Shown one piece after another: positions 45,418 through 57,300 of a stretch of DNA of 64,000 nt. Under the pieces are notes generated by a model. That model was not told where the DNA came from. It saw nothing but the letters and a program-made list of their open reading frames with translations, and did no database searches. The stretch comes from Myxococcales bacterium (GTDB lineage: Bacteria; Myxococcota_A; Polyangia; Nannocystales; Nannocystaceae), in NCBI GenBank assembly GCA_020633295.1, contig JACKDW010000011.1, positions 248,001-312,000 of the forward strand, written 5' to 3'. Position numbers and translations under genes: made by a program. Positions within the stretch are counted from its first letter, which is position 1, and each line of letters starts with the position of its first letter.

Positions 45418-46011
45418 ATGTGGAATCAGGCGCGCGCGCTGCTGCTGCCGGCGCTGGTCTCGTCGTCGCTGCTCGGCGCGGCGGGCTGCGCCGCGCGGAC
45501 GCTCGACGACGAGGGCGTCGGCGACGCGGGCGGCGACGTCGGGGGGTCGAGCGACGCCTGGTCTGAGCAGCCGATCGAGCCGGGCGACGGCGAGGGCGGG
45601 CGCGCGCACGGGATGACGTGGTCGGTGCTCGCGGTCGACGAGGGCGTGGGCGCGGCGCTCGTCGGCTGCGGCGTCAGCTGCGACCCCTACGTCGGCGACA
45701 CGAAGTGCAACAAGAAGCTGCCGGTGCTGTGCCTGCGGACAACCGGCGCGCCCAACCCCGGGATCGAGACCGACTACTATCACGGCTGGGCGCGCGGCGA
45801 GGTGGCGCTGACGGAGCCCGTCCGCGGCGACGCGCTGCGCTCGGTCGACGACGCCGATCGCCTCTGTCGCGAGCAGCTGGGCGAGGGCTTCGGCATGGCG
45901 GAGTTCCACGACGGCGGCGGCGGCTGGAACTGGTGGGCCCACGGGGCGCCCGACGGCGAGCGGCGCTTCTGGGTGTGGATCGACGATCAGCCGCGCGGGA
46001 ATTGTTTTTAA
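45418..46011 (+). CDS. lipoprotein with a GWARG..PVxG..AEFHDG domain
   Basis: 197 residues, lipobox LGAAGC, a Gly/Asp/Ser linker, then a domain with four cysteines (VGCGVSCD, KCNKKL, VLCLR), GWARGEVALTEPVRG and FGMAEFHDGGGGWNWWAHG. I have seen this type of domain in secreted myxobacterial proteins, but no function is known. ATG 45418 is chosen because it gives a perfect lipoprotein signal. Confidence 0.68.
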   Translation: MWNQARALLLPALVSSSLLGAAGCAARTLDDEGVGDAGGDVGGSSDAWSEQPIEPGDGEGGRAHGMTWSVLAVDEGVGAALVGCGVSCDPYVGDTKCNKKLPVLCLRTTGAPNPGIETDYYHGWARGEVALTEPVRGDALRSVDDADRLCREQLGEGFGMAEFHDGGGGWNWWAHGAPDGERRFWVWIDDQPRGNCF

Positions 46012-46038
46012 AGGCCCGCGAGCGCGCGCGCGCGCGCG

Positions 46039-47316
46039 TCAGTCCGGCTTGTTTCGGCCGTCGAGCTCGAGGCCGCGCTCGAGCCAGCGGGTCGCCGCGC
46101 GCTGGCCCGCCTCGTACATCTCGCGCAGCGCCGCCGCCTCAAAGTACAGGTACGAGCCGGCGTTGAACAGCGCGCTCGAGCGCGGGCGGATCGGCATGAA
46201 GAGCTCGACGACGCTGAGGTTGTCGTCGGGCAGGCGCGCCGCGACCTCGTTGCGCTCGAGCAGCAGCTTGCGGTCGATGCGGTAGGCGTTCTCGAGGAAG
46301 GCGTCGACCAGGCGCTCGAGCGCGTCGCCGAAGCTGTGCATGGGCCGGCGGTCGTGGTGGTCGCCGACGGTGACGAGCACCGGCACGATCCGGCGGGCGC
46401 CGAGCGCGACGCAGGGCGCCATCGGCGAGTTGACGAGCAGGCCGCCGTCCCAGAGGTCGAGCTCGCCGACGCGCACGGGGTTGAACAGCAGCGGGATCGA
46501 GGCGCTCGCGAGGATCATGTCGAGCGTCAGCGTGGGCTCGTAGCGGTAGTGTCGCGCCGAGGCGCGCGGGTGCTTCTCGGGGCGGTGGTTGACGATCCGG
46601 ACGACGCCGCCGGTGTGCACGTCGACGGTGTTGATCGCGAGGCGCACGCGCGTGCGCGGCAGTCGATGGCCCCCGATCGCGCGGGCGAAGCGCTCGCGGA
46701 AGGGCTCGGTGTCGAACAGGTGCGAGGTCGCGATCGCGTCGAGGACGACGCTGATGCTGTCGAAGCGCGCGGTCAGGATGAACTCGAGCAGCAGCGCGAT
46801 CAGCCCGCTCGGGGAGTGAATCGGGTGCTTGCGGACGAGCCGGACGAGCTGCCGCAGCTCGCGGCCGCGGCGGCCCAGCGCGCGCAGCGGCTCGCGCACG
46901 ACGAGGCGCCGTAGGATCCGCCGCAGCTCGGCGAAGAATTTGACGTTGGCGACGACGGGTGGGTGGTCGGCGAGGTCGATCCAGAAGTTGAGGATGTCCT
47001 CCGGCGAGAGCCCGGCCGCGATCAGGCTGCCGTTGAGCGCGCCCGCCGAGGTCCCGCTGATGACGTCGGGCAGGCGCCCGATGCCGCGGGGGTGGTCACG
47101 CAGGACCTTCCAGACGCCGACCTGAAACGCGCCGCGGGCTCCTCCGCCGGAGAGCACGAGGCCGATCGGACGTTCGGGGTCCGGGGCGAGCGATGTCCGG
47201 CCGGGGCAGATGTCCGATGATACAGCGTTCGCGCGGCGGGCCAAAGCGCGCGGCGATGTCGTGGCGGCCCCGACCTGCGCATACACGCGAGTCGGCGAGC
47301 CGCGCGTCGAGATCAT
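46039..47316 (-). CDS. patatin-like phospholipase
   Basis: 425 residues. Oxyanion loop LSGGGARGAFQVG, nucleophile Ser in GTSAGALNG, and the catalytic Asp in DGGLLVNSP form the patatin Ser-Asp dyad. Other members hydrolyse phospholipids or neutral lipids. A long helical insert (~130-200) follows the lipase core. There is no signal peptide, so it is cytoplasmic or exported by another route. The first ~45 residues lack homology and a later start is possible. Confidence 0.85.
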   Translation of the reverse strand: MISTRGSPTRVYAQVGAATTSPRALARRANAVSSDICPGRTSLAPDPERPIGLVLSGGGARGAFQVGVWKVLRDHPRGIGRLPDVISGTSAGALNGSLIAAGLSPEDILNFWIDLADHPPVVANVKFFAELRRILRRLVVREPLRALGRRGRELRQLVRLVRKHPIHSPSGLIALLLEFILTARFDSISVVLDAIATSHLFDTEPFRERFARAIGGHRLPRTRVRLAINTVDVHTGGVVRIVNHRPEKHPRASARHYRYEPTLTLDMILASASIPLLFNPVRVGELDLWDGGLLVNSPMAPCVALGARRIVPVLVTVGDHHDRRPMHSFGDALERLVDAFLENAYRIDRKLLLERNEVAARLPDDNLSVVELFMPIRPRSSALFNAGSYLYFEAAALREMYEAGQRAATRWLERGLELDGRNKPD

Positions 47317-47343
47317 CCGCGCGCCGACGAGACGCGGCGGGTG

Positions 47344-48990
47344 CTAGTCCGGGTCGAAGCCGAAGGTCTGCTCCTCGAGCGCGCCGCCGGGGCCGTCGGG
47401 GTCGATCTCGATGACGCCGAGGGTGTTGCGCCCCGCGCTCCAGACGCCCTCGTTGGCGAGGCGGATGGCGTACTCGGGTCGCTCGGCGAGCGTCGGGCTC
47501 TCGTCGGGGAGCGCGAGCGCGAGCTCGTAGGTCCCCGGCGTGAGGTCGTCGGGGAGGCGCAGCGCCCCGCTGATCAGGTGCGTCTGGCCCGCGCGCCAGG
47601 TTCTAAGGTCGTCGTCGAGCGTGACCGCGTGCTCGCCGTTGGGCCCGGAGAGCACCAGCCGCGCGCGCCGCGGGTTATACGGCGCGGCCCAGCCGACGTT
47701 GTCGAGCTCGACGACGAGCGGGAACCACCCGCCGGGGCGCGCGGTCGGGGCGAGCTGGGCGCTGGTCAGCTGGAGGCGGTAGCCGAGCAGGCGATCGATG
47801 GTCTCGTAGCAGCCGCCGTCCTGCCACGACGCGATCACGTCGGGGTGCCAGTCCTGGTTGATGAAGCTGTAGTGAAAGCGCGCGAGCTCGAGGAGCGCGG
47901 TCGCGCACTCGGAGCGCGGCGGGTTGTCTTTGCAGGTCTCCCCGCCCATGACGACGAACGCGGTGTCCTGCTCGACGTACTGCTTCCACGGCTCGATCTG
48001 GTCGTCGGGGTAGGTGCCCTCGTCGGTGTCGCTCGCGAGGAAGCAGTCGTTGTGGTGGCCGACGCGGGCCTTGTCGCCGCCATCGAGGAACTCGTCCTCG
48101 GTCAGCGGCGCGCCGTAGAGCTCGTCCTTGTACAGCGGGTAGCGCAGCTGGGTCGTGCGCGACGGCGGGATCGCGGTCAGCAGCGCGCTCAAGATCTCGG
48201 CCTTGTGCGGCAGCAGGTCGTTGGTCGAGGTGTGCCACTCGCCCCACGCGCCGATGAAGCCGGCCTGCACGAGCGCGATCACGTCCTCGTGCTCGGCGAG
48301 CAGCGGCGCGAGCTGGTCGATGTGCGCGAGCACCCACTGCAGCGGCGCGTCGGGCTCGGAGTCGGGGTAGGGGCCCTCGTTGTACGCGAACCGCAGGATG
48401 ACCTTGAGGCCAGCATCTCGGGCGTCGTCGAGGCCGGCCTCGAGGTCGTCGAGTAGCGGCTGCGCGATCGCCTGGGTGCGGTAGTCGTCGAGCCGCACGT
48501 AGCTGAACAGCAGCCGAGTGCCGTCTGCGGCGAACTCCTGCAGGTCCCAGCCCTCGGTGAGCTCGACGTAGCGGTAGATGCCGCGCTCGGGGTTGGGGAA
48601 CACCTCGTCGGTGGGCGTGTAGGCGACGGGCGCGGTCGGGGCCGGCTCGACATCAGGCCCGGCGGTGCCCGTCGTGTCGGTCTCGCCGGGCGTGGTCGTG
48701 GTGGTCGTGTTGGTGGTCGTGGTGGTCGTGGTGGTCGTGTTGGTCGTGTTGGTCGTGTTGGTCGTCGCGTCGGTCGCGGTCGCGCTCGTCGTCGATCCGT
48801 CGGAGCCCGCGCTCGTCGACGTGCCCTCGGAGGTCGCGCCCTCGGTCGCGGCGTCGCTCTCGCCCGAGTCGCCGGCGCAGCTCGGCATCGCGAGCGCGAG
48901 CGCGAGCGGGGTGATGAGCCAGCGCGCGACGGCGTGGCGTGAGGGGGGGCGGCGTGCGGGCGAGCGAGTGCGCATGGCGGTCTGCGTCAT
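47344..48990 (-). CDS. DUF4874/DUF4832 lipoprotein
   Basis: 548 residues, lipobox AMPSC, then a Ser/Thr/Asn linker with a run of NTT/TTT codons (48,690-48,770). DUF4874 (~125-300) begins with FPNPERGIYRYVE and has a glycosidase-like TIM-barrel segment (GFIGAWGEWHTS). DUF4832 follows (~330-540). Such proteins are suspected secreted glycan-active enzymes, and the E in GAWGEWH may be the acid residue. No proven activity is known to me. Confidence 0.85.
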   Translation of the reverse strand: MTQTAMRTRSPARRPPSRHAVARWLITPLALALAMPSCAGDSGESDAATEGATSEGTSTSAGSDGSTTSATATDATTNTTNTTNTTTTTTTTTNTTTTTTPGETDTTGTAGPDVEPAPTAPVAYTPTDEVFPNPERGIYRYVELTEGWDLQEFAADGTRLLFSYVRLDDYRTQAIAQPLLDDLEAGLDDARDAGLKVILRFAYNEGPYPDSEPDAPLQWVLAHIDQLAPLLAEHEDVIALVQAGFIGAWGEWHTSTNDLLPHKAEILSALLTAIPPSRTTQLRYPLYKDELYGAPLTEDEFLDGGDKARVGHHNDCFLASDTDEGTYPDDQIEPWKQYVEQDTAFVVMGGETCKDNPPRSECATALLELARFHYSFINQDWHPDVIASWQDGGCYETIDRLLGYRLQLTSAQLAPTARPGGWFPLVVELDNVGWAAPYNPRRARLVLSGPNGEHAVTLDDDLRTWRAGQTHLISGALRLPDDLTPGTYELALALPDESPTLAERPEYAIRLANEGVWSAGRNTLGVIEIDPDGPGGALEEQTFGFDPD

Positions 48991-49064
48991 TGTGCACCAC
49001 GGCCCGCGCGCCGCAGCGCGGGCGCCCGATTGAGCTCGCGGGCCGAATCGGCTACACGACGCGG

Positions 49065-49790
49065 GTGCCGAGCCAGACGCGAGAGGTCAGCGTGGGGCCG
49101 CGGCCGGGCTGCGTGCGCGACAGCTCGGGCGCCGTGCTCGAGATCCCGGCCGGCTGGGCGCTGCTGCCTGCGGGCGACGCCGGGCTGACGCGCCGGGTCA
49201 AGCGCGCCGGGCCGAGCTGGACGCTGCGGGCGCGTCGCGGCAAGCGGGTGATCTCGCTCGGGCTGTGGGCGCCCGCCGAGACGATCGCGCGCGAGCGCGC
49301 GGCGCTCGAGCAGGAGCGCGCGACGCCGACCTACGCGCGCAAGCTCGAGACGGATCGACGTCGCCGCGCGCGCGAGCAGGCCCGCTACGCGCTCGAGTTC
49401 CAGGCCGCGGTGATCGAGTTCCTGGACTTCGCGCCATGTCACTTGGAGCTGGCGCGCACGCTCGCGGAGGCGATCACGGCCCACGCGGCGGCGGTCGGCA
49501 GCGGGACGGTCGCGCGGACCCAGCGGATCCCGCTCGCGCGCCGGGCCGAGGCCGCGACGATCGCCTGGCTGCGCCACCAGACGACCGCCTACGACGAGCT
49601 GAAGATCCCGCGGGTCAAGGGCATGCGCCGCGAGGTGCGTCGGCTGCTCGCGCAGCGCTCGCGCCAGCTGCTCGAGCGCTACCGCCGGGGTGAGGCGGTC
49701 GCGGCCGAGCGCTGCCCGCTGCGGGCCGGCCTCGCGCGCGCGCCGGGTCCCGACGCGGGCGACGACGAGGGCTTCGAGCTCGAGATCTGA
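49065..49790 (+). CDS. DUF2293-domain protein
   Basis: 241 residues, GTG start. The C-terminal half has the DUF2293 pattern LARRAEAATIAWLRHQTTAYDEL followed by a basic helix (KGMRREVRRLLAQRSRQLLERYR). The middle is Arg/Lys/Glu-rich. It is soluble and basic, so nucleic-acid binding is possible but unproven. Confidence 0.72.
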   Translation: MPSQTREVSVGPRPGCVRDSSGAVLEIPAGWALLPAGDAGLTRRVKRAGPSWTLRARRGKRVISLGLWAPAETIARERAALEQERATPTYARKLETDRRRRAREQARYALEFQAAVIEFLDFAPCHLELARTLAEAITAHAAAVGSGTVARTQRIPLARRAEAATIAWLRHQTTAYDELKIPRVKGMRREVRRLLAQRSRQLLERYRRGEAVAAERCPLRAGLARAPGPDAGDDEGFELEI

Positions 49791-49895
49791 GCCGCGTCGT
49801 CGCGGCGCGCGGCCGCTGGCGACGCGCCGTGACCCGATCACGGCGGCGCCCGGCCGACGGAGGTCGACCGGGCGCGTACGCAGCGAGCGCGACGG

Positions 49896-51836
<1,941 letters not shown>

Positions 51837-51967
51837 GACTACAAAGACTAGAGAATTGTTTGCCGGTGATTGCAACCAGGGGATCCACGGGCTTGCGCGC
51901 GAGCCGTCGTGCCCTGGAGCCGACCCACGTGCGACGCGCGCGGGCGCGCTTCTGCTATGGTCGCGCA

Positions 51968-53032
51968 GTGTCGCGCACCCGCGTCCTCCTCCCCGATGCG
52001 CCCGGCATCGAGCGCGCCGCCTCGCTGCTGCGGGCCGGCGAGCTCGTCGCGTTCCCGACCGAGACCGTCTACGGGCTCGGCGCGGACGCGCGGGACGTCG
52101 CGGCCGTCCGCTCGATCTTCGCGGCGAAGGGGCGGCCGGCGGATAATCCGTTGATCGTGCACGTCGCCGAGCGAGAGGCGCTCGCGCGGCTCGGCGTCGT
52201 CGGCGACGCTGTGCCGTGCGCGCTGGACGAGCTCGCGCGCCGGTTCTGGCCGGGCCCGCTCACCCTCGTCGTGCCGCGCGGGCCGTCGATCCCGGACGTC
52301 GTGACCGCGGGGCGCTCGACCGTGGCCGTGCGCGTCCCAGATCACCCGGTCGCGCGCGCGCTGCTGGAGCGCAGCGGCGTGCCGGTCGCCGCGCCGTCGG
52401 CGAACCGCTCGGGGCGCCCGAGCCCGACGCGAGCTGAACATGTCCTCGCGGACCTAGACGGCAGGATCCCGGCGATCGTCGACGGCGGGTCGACATCGGT
52501 CGGGCTCGAGTCGACGGTCCTCGACCTGACCGCGTCGCCGCCGATCGTGCTCCGCCGCGGCGGCGTCACGATCGCGGCGCTGCGGCGCGCGCTCGGGGAG
52601 GTGCGCGCGCTCGACGAGCTCGCGCTGGGCGAGGGCTCGCGCGCGTCGCTGGAGCTGCGCTCGCCGGGGCTGCGGCATCGACACTACGCGCCGCGCGCTC
52701 GCGTGCTGCTGGCGCCGGAGGCCGACGCGGTGGCGCTGGCGGCGGCGCGCGCGGACGCGGGCGCGCGGGTGGGCCTGATGCTCCGCGCCGAGGCGAGCGC
52801 GCTGGCGGACGCGCGGCGGCTGGCGGACGCGCGCGCGGAGGTGGCGCTGCGCGTGATGCCGGAGACGCCCGAGGGCTACGCGCGCGCGCTCTACTCGAGC
52901 TTGCGAGCGCTCGACGACGCGGGCGCGCAGGAGATCGTCGTCGGCGAGGTGCCGGCGGCGGGGCTCGGCGCGTCGATCCTCGATCGCCTCCGGAGAGCCG
53001 CGGACGCCGGGCCCTCGGGCGCGGACGGCTAG
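51968..53032 (+). CDS. threonylcarbamoyl-AMP synthase (Sua5 type)
   Basis: 354 residues, GTG start. The YrdC fold is clear: PTETVYGLGADA, KGRPADNPLIVHV, WPGPLTLVV and SANRSG. A linker with SPGLRHRHYAPRARV joins a C-terminal Sua5 domain, so this is the long form. It makes threonylcarbamoyl-AMP from Thr, ATP and bicarbonate for the t6A modification of tRNAs that read ANN codons. It is divergent from the IgGFc lipoprotein. Confidence 0.92.
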   Translation: MSRTRVLLPDAPGIERAASLLRAGELVAFPTETVYGLGADARDVAAVRSIFAAKGRPADNPLIVHVAEREALARLGVVGDAVPCALDELARRFWPGPLTLVVPRGPSIPDVVTAGRSTVAVRVPDHPVARALLERSGVPVAAPSANRSGRPSPTRAEHVLADLDGRIPAIVDGGSTSVGLESTVLDLTASPPIVLRRGGVTIAALRRALGEVRALDELALGEGSRASLELRSPGLRHRHYAPRARVLLAPEADAVALAAARADAGARVGLMLRAEASALADARRLADARAEVALRVMPETPEGYARALYSSLRALDDAGAQEIVVGEVPAAGLGASILDRLRRAADAGPSGADG

Positions 53033-53110
53033 GTCAGGAGGGGCGCTCACGGCCTGGACGTCGCGCGCACAGCCTGGCGCGGCGCGGGAGCGCCGTGGTA
53101 GAGCGGCAGC

Positions 53111-54319
53111 ATGCGCGCGCGCCTGCCAGCGATCGCCCTGCTGGCGACGATCGGGGCGCGGGGCGCGTCGGCCCGGGCGGCGACGGGCGACGAGGGCCGG
53201 CCCGAGGTGGTGCTCGTCGTGCCGCAGCGCGCGGGGGAGCTGGACGAGCGCGCGGCGTCGACGGTCCAGTCACACCTGCTTGAAGAACCATGTACGATCG
53301 CGCTGCGCCGACCGGCGGCGGGCGGCGACCCGTTCGAGGAGGCGCGCCGCTACGCGCGGGAGCGCGACGCCGCGATCGTGCTGTGGATCGAGCTCGAGGG
53401 GGCGGACGAGCGCGGCGCGGGCGAGCGCGACGCCTTCCTGCTCTACGTGCTCGAGCGCGACGCGGCGGGGTTGGTGGGGCGACGCGTCGAGATCATGCCC
53501 GAGGCCCCGAGCGCGGCCGTCGAGACGCTGGCGAACGTCGCGGGCGCGGTGGCCTCCGCGCTGCTGGCCGGCGACGCGGTGGCGCTCGAGCCGGCGGAGA
53601 CGCTGCGCGCGGCGACGGCGGACGAGGCGCGCGAGCCCGTGGCGAACGCGCCGGCGCCGACGGCCGCGCCCGCGCGGCCGCCGGCGGCGGAGCCGAGCCG
53701 ACGCGCGTCGAAGCCGGAGGCGCGCGCGCCGTCGCCAGCGGGGCGCGAGGGCCCGCGGCGGATGGGCCTGTCCCTCGGGTACTCCGGGAACATCTTCGCC
53801 AGCGGGGTCGGGTGGCAGAGCGCGATCGCGGCCGCGATCTCGTGGCTGCCGGCGCCGGGCGCCCGCGTCTCGCTCGGCTATGACTTCGTGTTCCCGAGCG
53901 CCGTGGAGACGCCGCTCGCCGCGTTCTCCTTGCGACGGCACCCGGTCAGCCTGTCCGGCGCGTATCGCTTCGTGATCGTCCGCGGGCTCGACGTCGAGCT
54001 CGGCGCGCGCGTCACCGTGGACCCGATCGCGCGGGTGACCGCGAGCGATCAGGGGGCGCCCGCTCGGGAGGCGCGCGCGGTGTACGTGTTCAGCGGCGTC
54101 GCGCCGACGGTCGGGCTCGGCTATCAGCTCGCGCCCGAGCTGCGCCTCGGGCTGTTCGTCGGCGTCGAGGCGGTGCTCTCGCGCACGCGCTACAGCGTGC
54201 AGCTCCCGGACCGGCGGATGATCGTGGTCGACCCGTACCCGGTGCGCGCGCTCGCGGGGCTGCGGCTCGACTTCTCGTTCCTGCGCGCGCGCTCGTCGGC
54301 CGCGCGGGCGCGCGAGTGA
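53111..54319 (+). CDS. putative outer-membrane beta-barrel protein
   Basis: 402 residues. The signal peptide is MRARLPAIALLATIGARGASARA. The first half (~25-180) is a soluble alpha/beta region; an Ala/Pro linker (~180-225) precedes a C-terminal half with alternating beta-strands (GLSLGYSGNIFASGVGW, RVSLGYDFVF, LSGAYRFVI, GLGYQL) ending LRLDFSFLRAR, as in small barrels. No family recognised. Confidence 0.65.
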   Translation: MRARLPAIALLATIGARGASARAATGDEGRPEVVLVVPQRAGELDERAASTVQSHLLEEPCTIALRRPAAGGDPFEEARRYARERDAAIVLWIELEGADERGAGERDAFLLYVLERDAAGLVGRRVEIMPEAPSAAVETLANVAGAVASALLAGDAVALEPAETLRAATADEAREPVANAPAPTAAPARPPAAEPSRRASKPEARAPSPAGREGPRRMGLSLGYSGNIFASGVGWQSAIAAAISWLPAPGARVSLGYDFVFPSAVETPLAAFSLRRHPVSLSGAYRFVIVRGLDVELGARVTVDPIARVTASDQGAPAREARAVYVFSGVAPTVGLGYQLAPELRLGLFVGVEAVLSRTRYSVQLPDRRMIVVDPYPVRALAGLRLDFSFLRARSSAARARE

Positions 54320-54341
54320 CCGCGCCGCGCACGACGACGCG

Positions 54342-54373
54342 CGATTAACATGCTTGATGAGACATGTTAATCG
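54342..54373. terminator. AT-rich hairpin between convergent genes
   Basis: An 11-bp perfect stem CGATTAACATG / CATGTTAATCG with a 10-base loop. It spans the stop codon of the minus-strand kinase-like gene and follows the barrel gene stop by 22 bp. It could end transcription both ways or bind a regulator. Confidence 0.55.
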
Positions 54374-57300
54374 ACGAGCAGCGCGAGCGCGGCCTGGGTA
54401 GCGAGCAGCTCGACGAGCTCGACGCGCGCGCGCGTGAAGACGCCGGCGGTCAGCGTGTTCTCGAGGTAGAGCGCGCCGACGCTGCGCTCGCGGTGCCGCA
54501 GCGGGACGCACAGCAGCGCGCGGGGGCGCCGGCGCTGGACGTAGGGCGAGCGCGCGAGCTCGGGGTCGGCGAGCGCGTTGTCCACGACGAGCGCCTCGTC
54601 GGCGACGCCGACGTGCTCGATGAGCGCGCGCGGGATCTCGAGCTGCGCGTCGTCGGTCGCCTCGCCGCGCGACTCGTGGTTGTAGACGGCCGCGACGGTG
54701 AGCGGGCCGCCGCGCGAGAGCATCAGCACGCCGCGCTCGGCGCCTGACTCGCGCGCGCAGATCTGGATGAGCGTGTCGACGAGGCGCCGCGCGCTCGGCT
54801 CGCGACTCAGCGCGCGGGCGGCCTCGAGCAGCCCCGCGCCGCCGCCCTGGACGTCGTCGCGTCGCGCCGCGCCGGCGCGCGCCGCAGCAGCCGGGCGCGC
54901 AGCGTCGCGACGCCGCCTTCGTCAGACAGCGACTCGAGCATCGCGTCGAGGCGACGCGAGAACGCGAGCGCGCCCCAGCGACCGTAGGCCTCCGCAGCGC
55001 CGGCGAAGTACATGTACGCGATCGCCGGCGCCCCGCGCTTGAGGTGGAACAGGCCGGCGCGCTCGCAGGCGAGCGCCTCGTGGATCGGGTTGCCGTCGCG
55101 GCGCGCCGCCGCGATCGCGCGATCGTAGCGATCGATGGCCGCGCTCGCGTCGCCGCGCGCGCGCGCGCGCTCGGCCGAGAGCAGCTCGAAGCGGGCGAGG
55201 TGGCTCTTGGGGTAGACGTCGGCCCAGCGCTCGTACTGGGCGCGCAGCTCGTCGAGGCGCGCGAGCAGCTCGACGCGCTCGGGGCGTTCGCGGGCGATGA
55301 CGGCGCAGGCCATGCCCATGTAGAAGGCGCGCTCGGTCCGGAAGTAGTAGCCGTCGGTCCAGCCGAAGCGCTCGGCCGCGTCGAGCAGCTCGTCGAGCGC
55401 GTCGAGGTCGCGATCGATCAGCGCGAAGAACAGGCGCGTGAGCAGGAAGACGCCGTTGACGAAGGTCGAGCGCACGCGCGTGACGAGCTGCGCGGCGCCG
55501 AGGTCGTCGAGGATCACGTCGCCGTCGGGGTCGCGCCCGCGCAGCCTGGCGACGAACCAGCGCACGAGCGTCTGCGCCGCGAGCGAGGAGGTCATGCCCG
55601 TGTGCTGCATGAGCCGCAGGCTGTCCTCGATCATCGCCTCGACCTCGTCGAGCGACGCGCCGCCGGCGAGCAGCAGCACGAGCCGGTTGCTGCACGCGAA
55701 GCCGAGGTACATCGAGTCGTCGGACTCGAGCGCCGCCGCGATCGAGTCGTTGAGCAGCTCGACGCCGTGGCTCACCGGCGTGCAGAAGCCGGCCTGCAGC
55801 GCGAGCGCGAAGGGCAGGCGCGCCTTGTTCACGACGGCGCCGAGGCGGGCGTTGAGCTCGTGGCCGAGCTCGCCGATCGCGAAGCCGCTCTCGAACTCGC
55901 CGAACTTGAGCGCGCGGATGAAGCCGTAGAGCGTGTAGGCGAACGGCGTCTGCTCGTTGTAGCCGTGGCGGATGCCGAGCAGCACGCCGCGCGCGGCGCA
56001 GAGGTTGAAGAGCTGCTCGTGCGTCGCCGAGGCCGCCGGGACGAGGTTGCCGAGCGTCTCGATGATCAGGCGGTGACGCTCGTCGGTCGCGATCGGGCGC
56101 GTGAGCAGCAGCCCGGGGTCACGGGACTCGATGAAGTACTGGACCTCCTCGATCTCGCGCTGCATGGCCTGCTCGAGCGCGGGGCCCGAGACGGGCAGCG
56201 TCTCGCCGAGCTCGGTCATGGCCTGGACCGCCGCCGCGATCGCGTCGTCGGAGCGCCCGAGGCTCGCGAGCACGTGGGTCCGCAGCGCGCACGCGCGGGC
56301 GATGAGCATCGGGCTCACGTCCTGGCGCGTGAGCTCGTCGGTCAGCTCGGCGGCGCGCTCGAGCTGGCCGATGGCGTGGTGTGACTCCGCGAGCTCCATG
56401 AGCAGCGCGAAGTTGAGCTCGGGCGCCCAGATCGGCCACTCGGCGGTCGCCGCGTCGGCCGTCGGCGGGCGCGAGGGGTTCGCCTGCAGCGCGACGAGCC
56501 CCGCGTTGAGCAGCTCGATCGCGAGCTCGTGCGCCGACGCGGCCTTGGCCTGACGCGCGGCGTCGAGGTTCAGCGCCGCGAGCTCCTCGCGCTCCTCGGC
56601 CGCGCGGATCAGCGACTGCCCGCGGTTCATGTGCGACACGATGTCGACGAGGCGCGGGTCGGCGCGCTCGTTCGGGTCGGTCCGCGCGAGCAGGCGCTGC
56701 CCGATCGCGAGGTGCAGCGCGGCGCGCTCGGGGGCGGGCGTCAGCGCGTAGGCGGCGTCGCGGAGCAGGTGGTGACGGAAGCGCGCGTCGTCGCGCGCGT
56801 CGTCGTCCCCCTCGCGCGCGGCGTCGAGCCGCCGGATGATCGCGGCGTCGAAGGCCGGCGCGAGCGCGAGCTCTAGCTGCTCGCGCGAGCAGCCGCGCGC
56901 GGCCGCGACGAGCTCGAGCTCGAAGCGCTTGCCGAGGCACGCGGCGTGGCTCAGCGCTTCACGTGTCTCTTCAGGCAGGAGTGAGAGCGCGTCCTCGGCG
57001 ATCGCCGCGGCGCGCCAGCGCGGCAGCTCGTCCGCGGGCGGGGGGCTCCAGGCCCAGCTCGAGGGCTCCGCCGGCGCGGGCCGCAGGCGCTCGCGCCGGC
57101 GCAGCTCGCCGAGCAGCTCGCCGAGCTCGAGCGGGTTGCCCCGCGAGCGCTCGAGCAGCCACTCGCTGAGGCCGGCGGGCGGCGCCTGCGGGTCGCCGAG
57201 CGCCTCGGCGAGGTGCTCGGCGACGCCGGCGCGCGTGAGCGGCTCGAGCTCGATCCGGGTGACCGGCAGCTCCCGTCGCGCGAGCGTCTCGAGCGTCTCG

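Noticed and set aside
48690..48770. Asn-Thr-Thr codon repeats as a separate repeat element
   Set aside because: They are part of the lipoprotein linker in the DUF4874 gene and are short and irregular.
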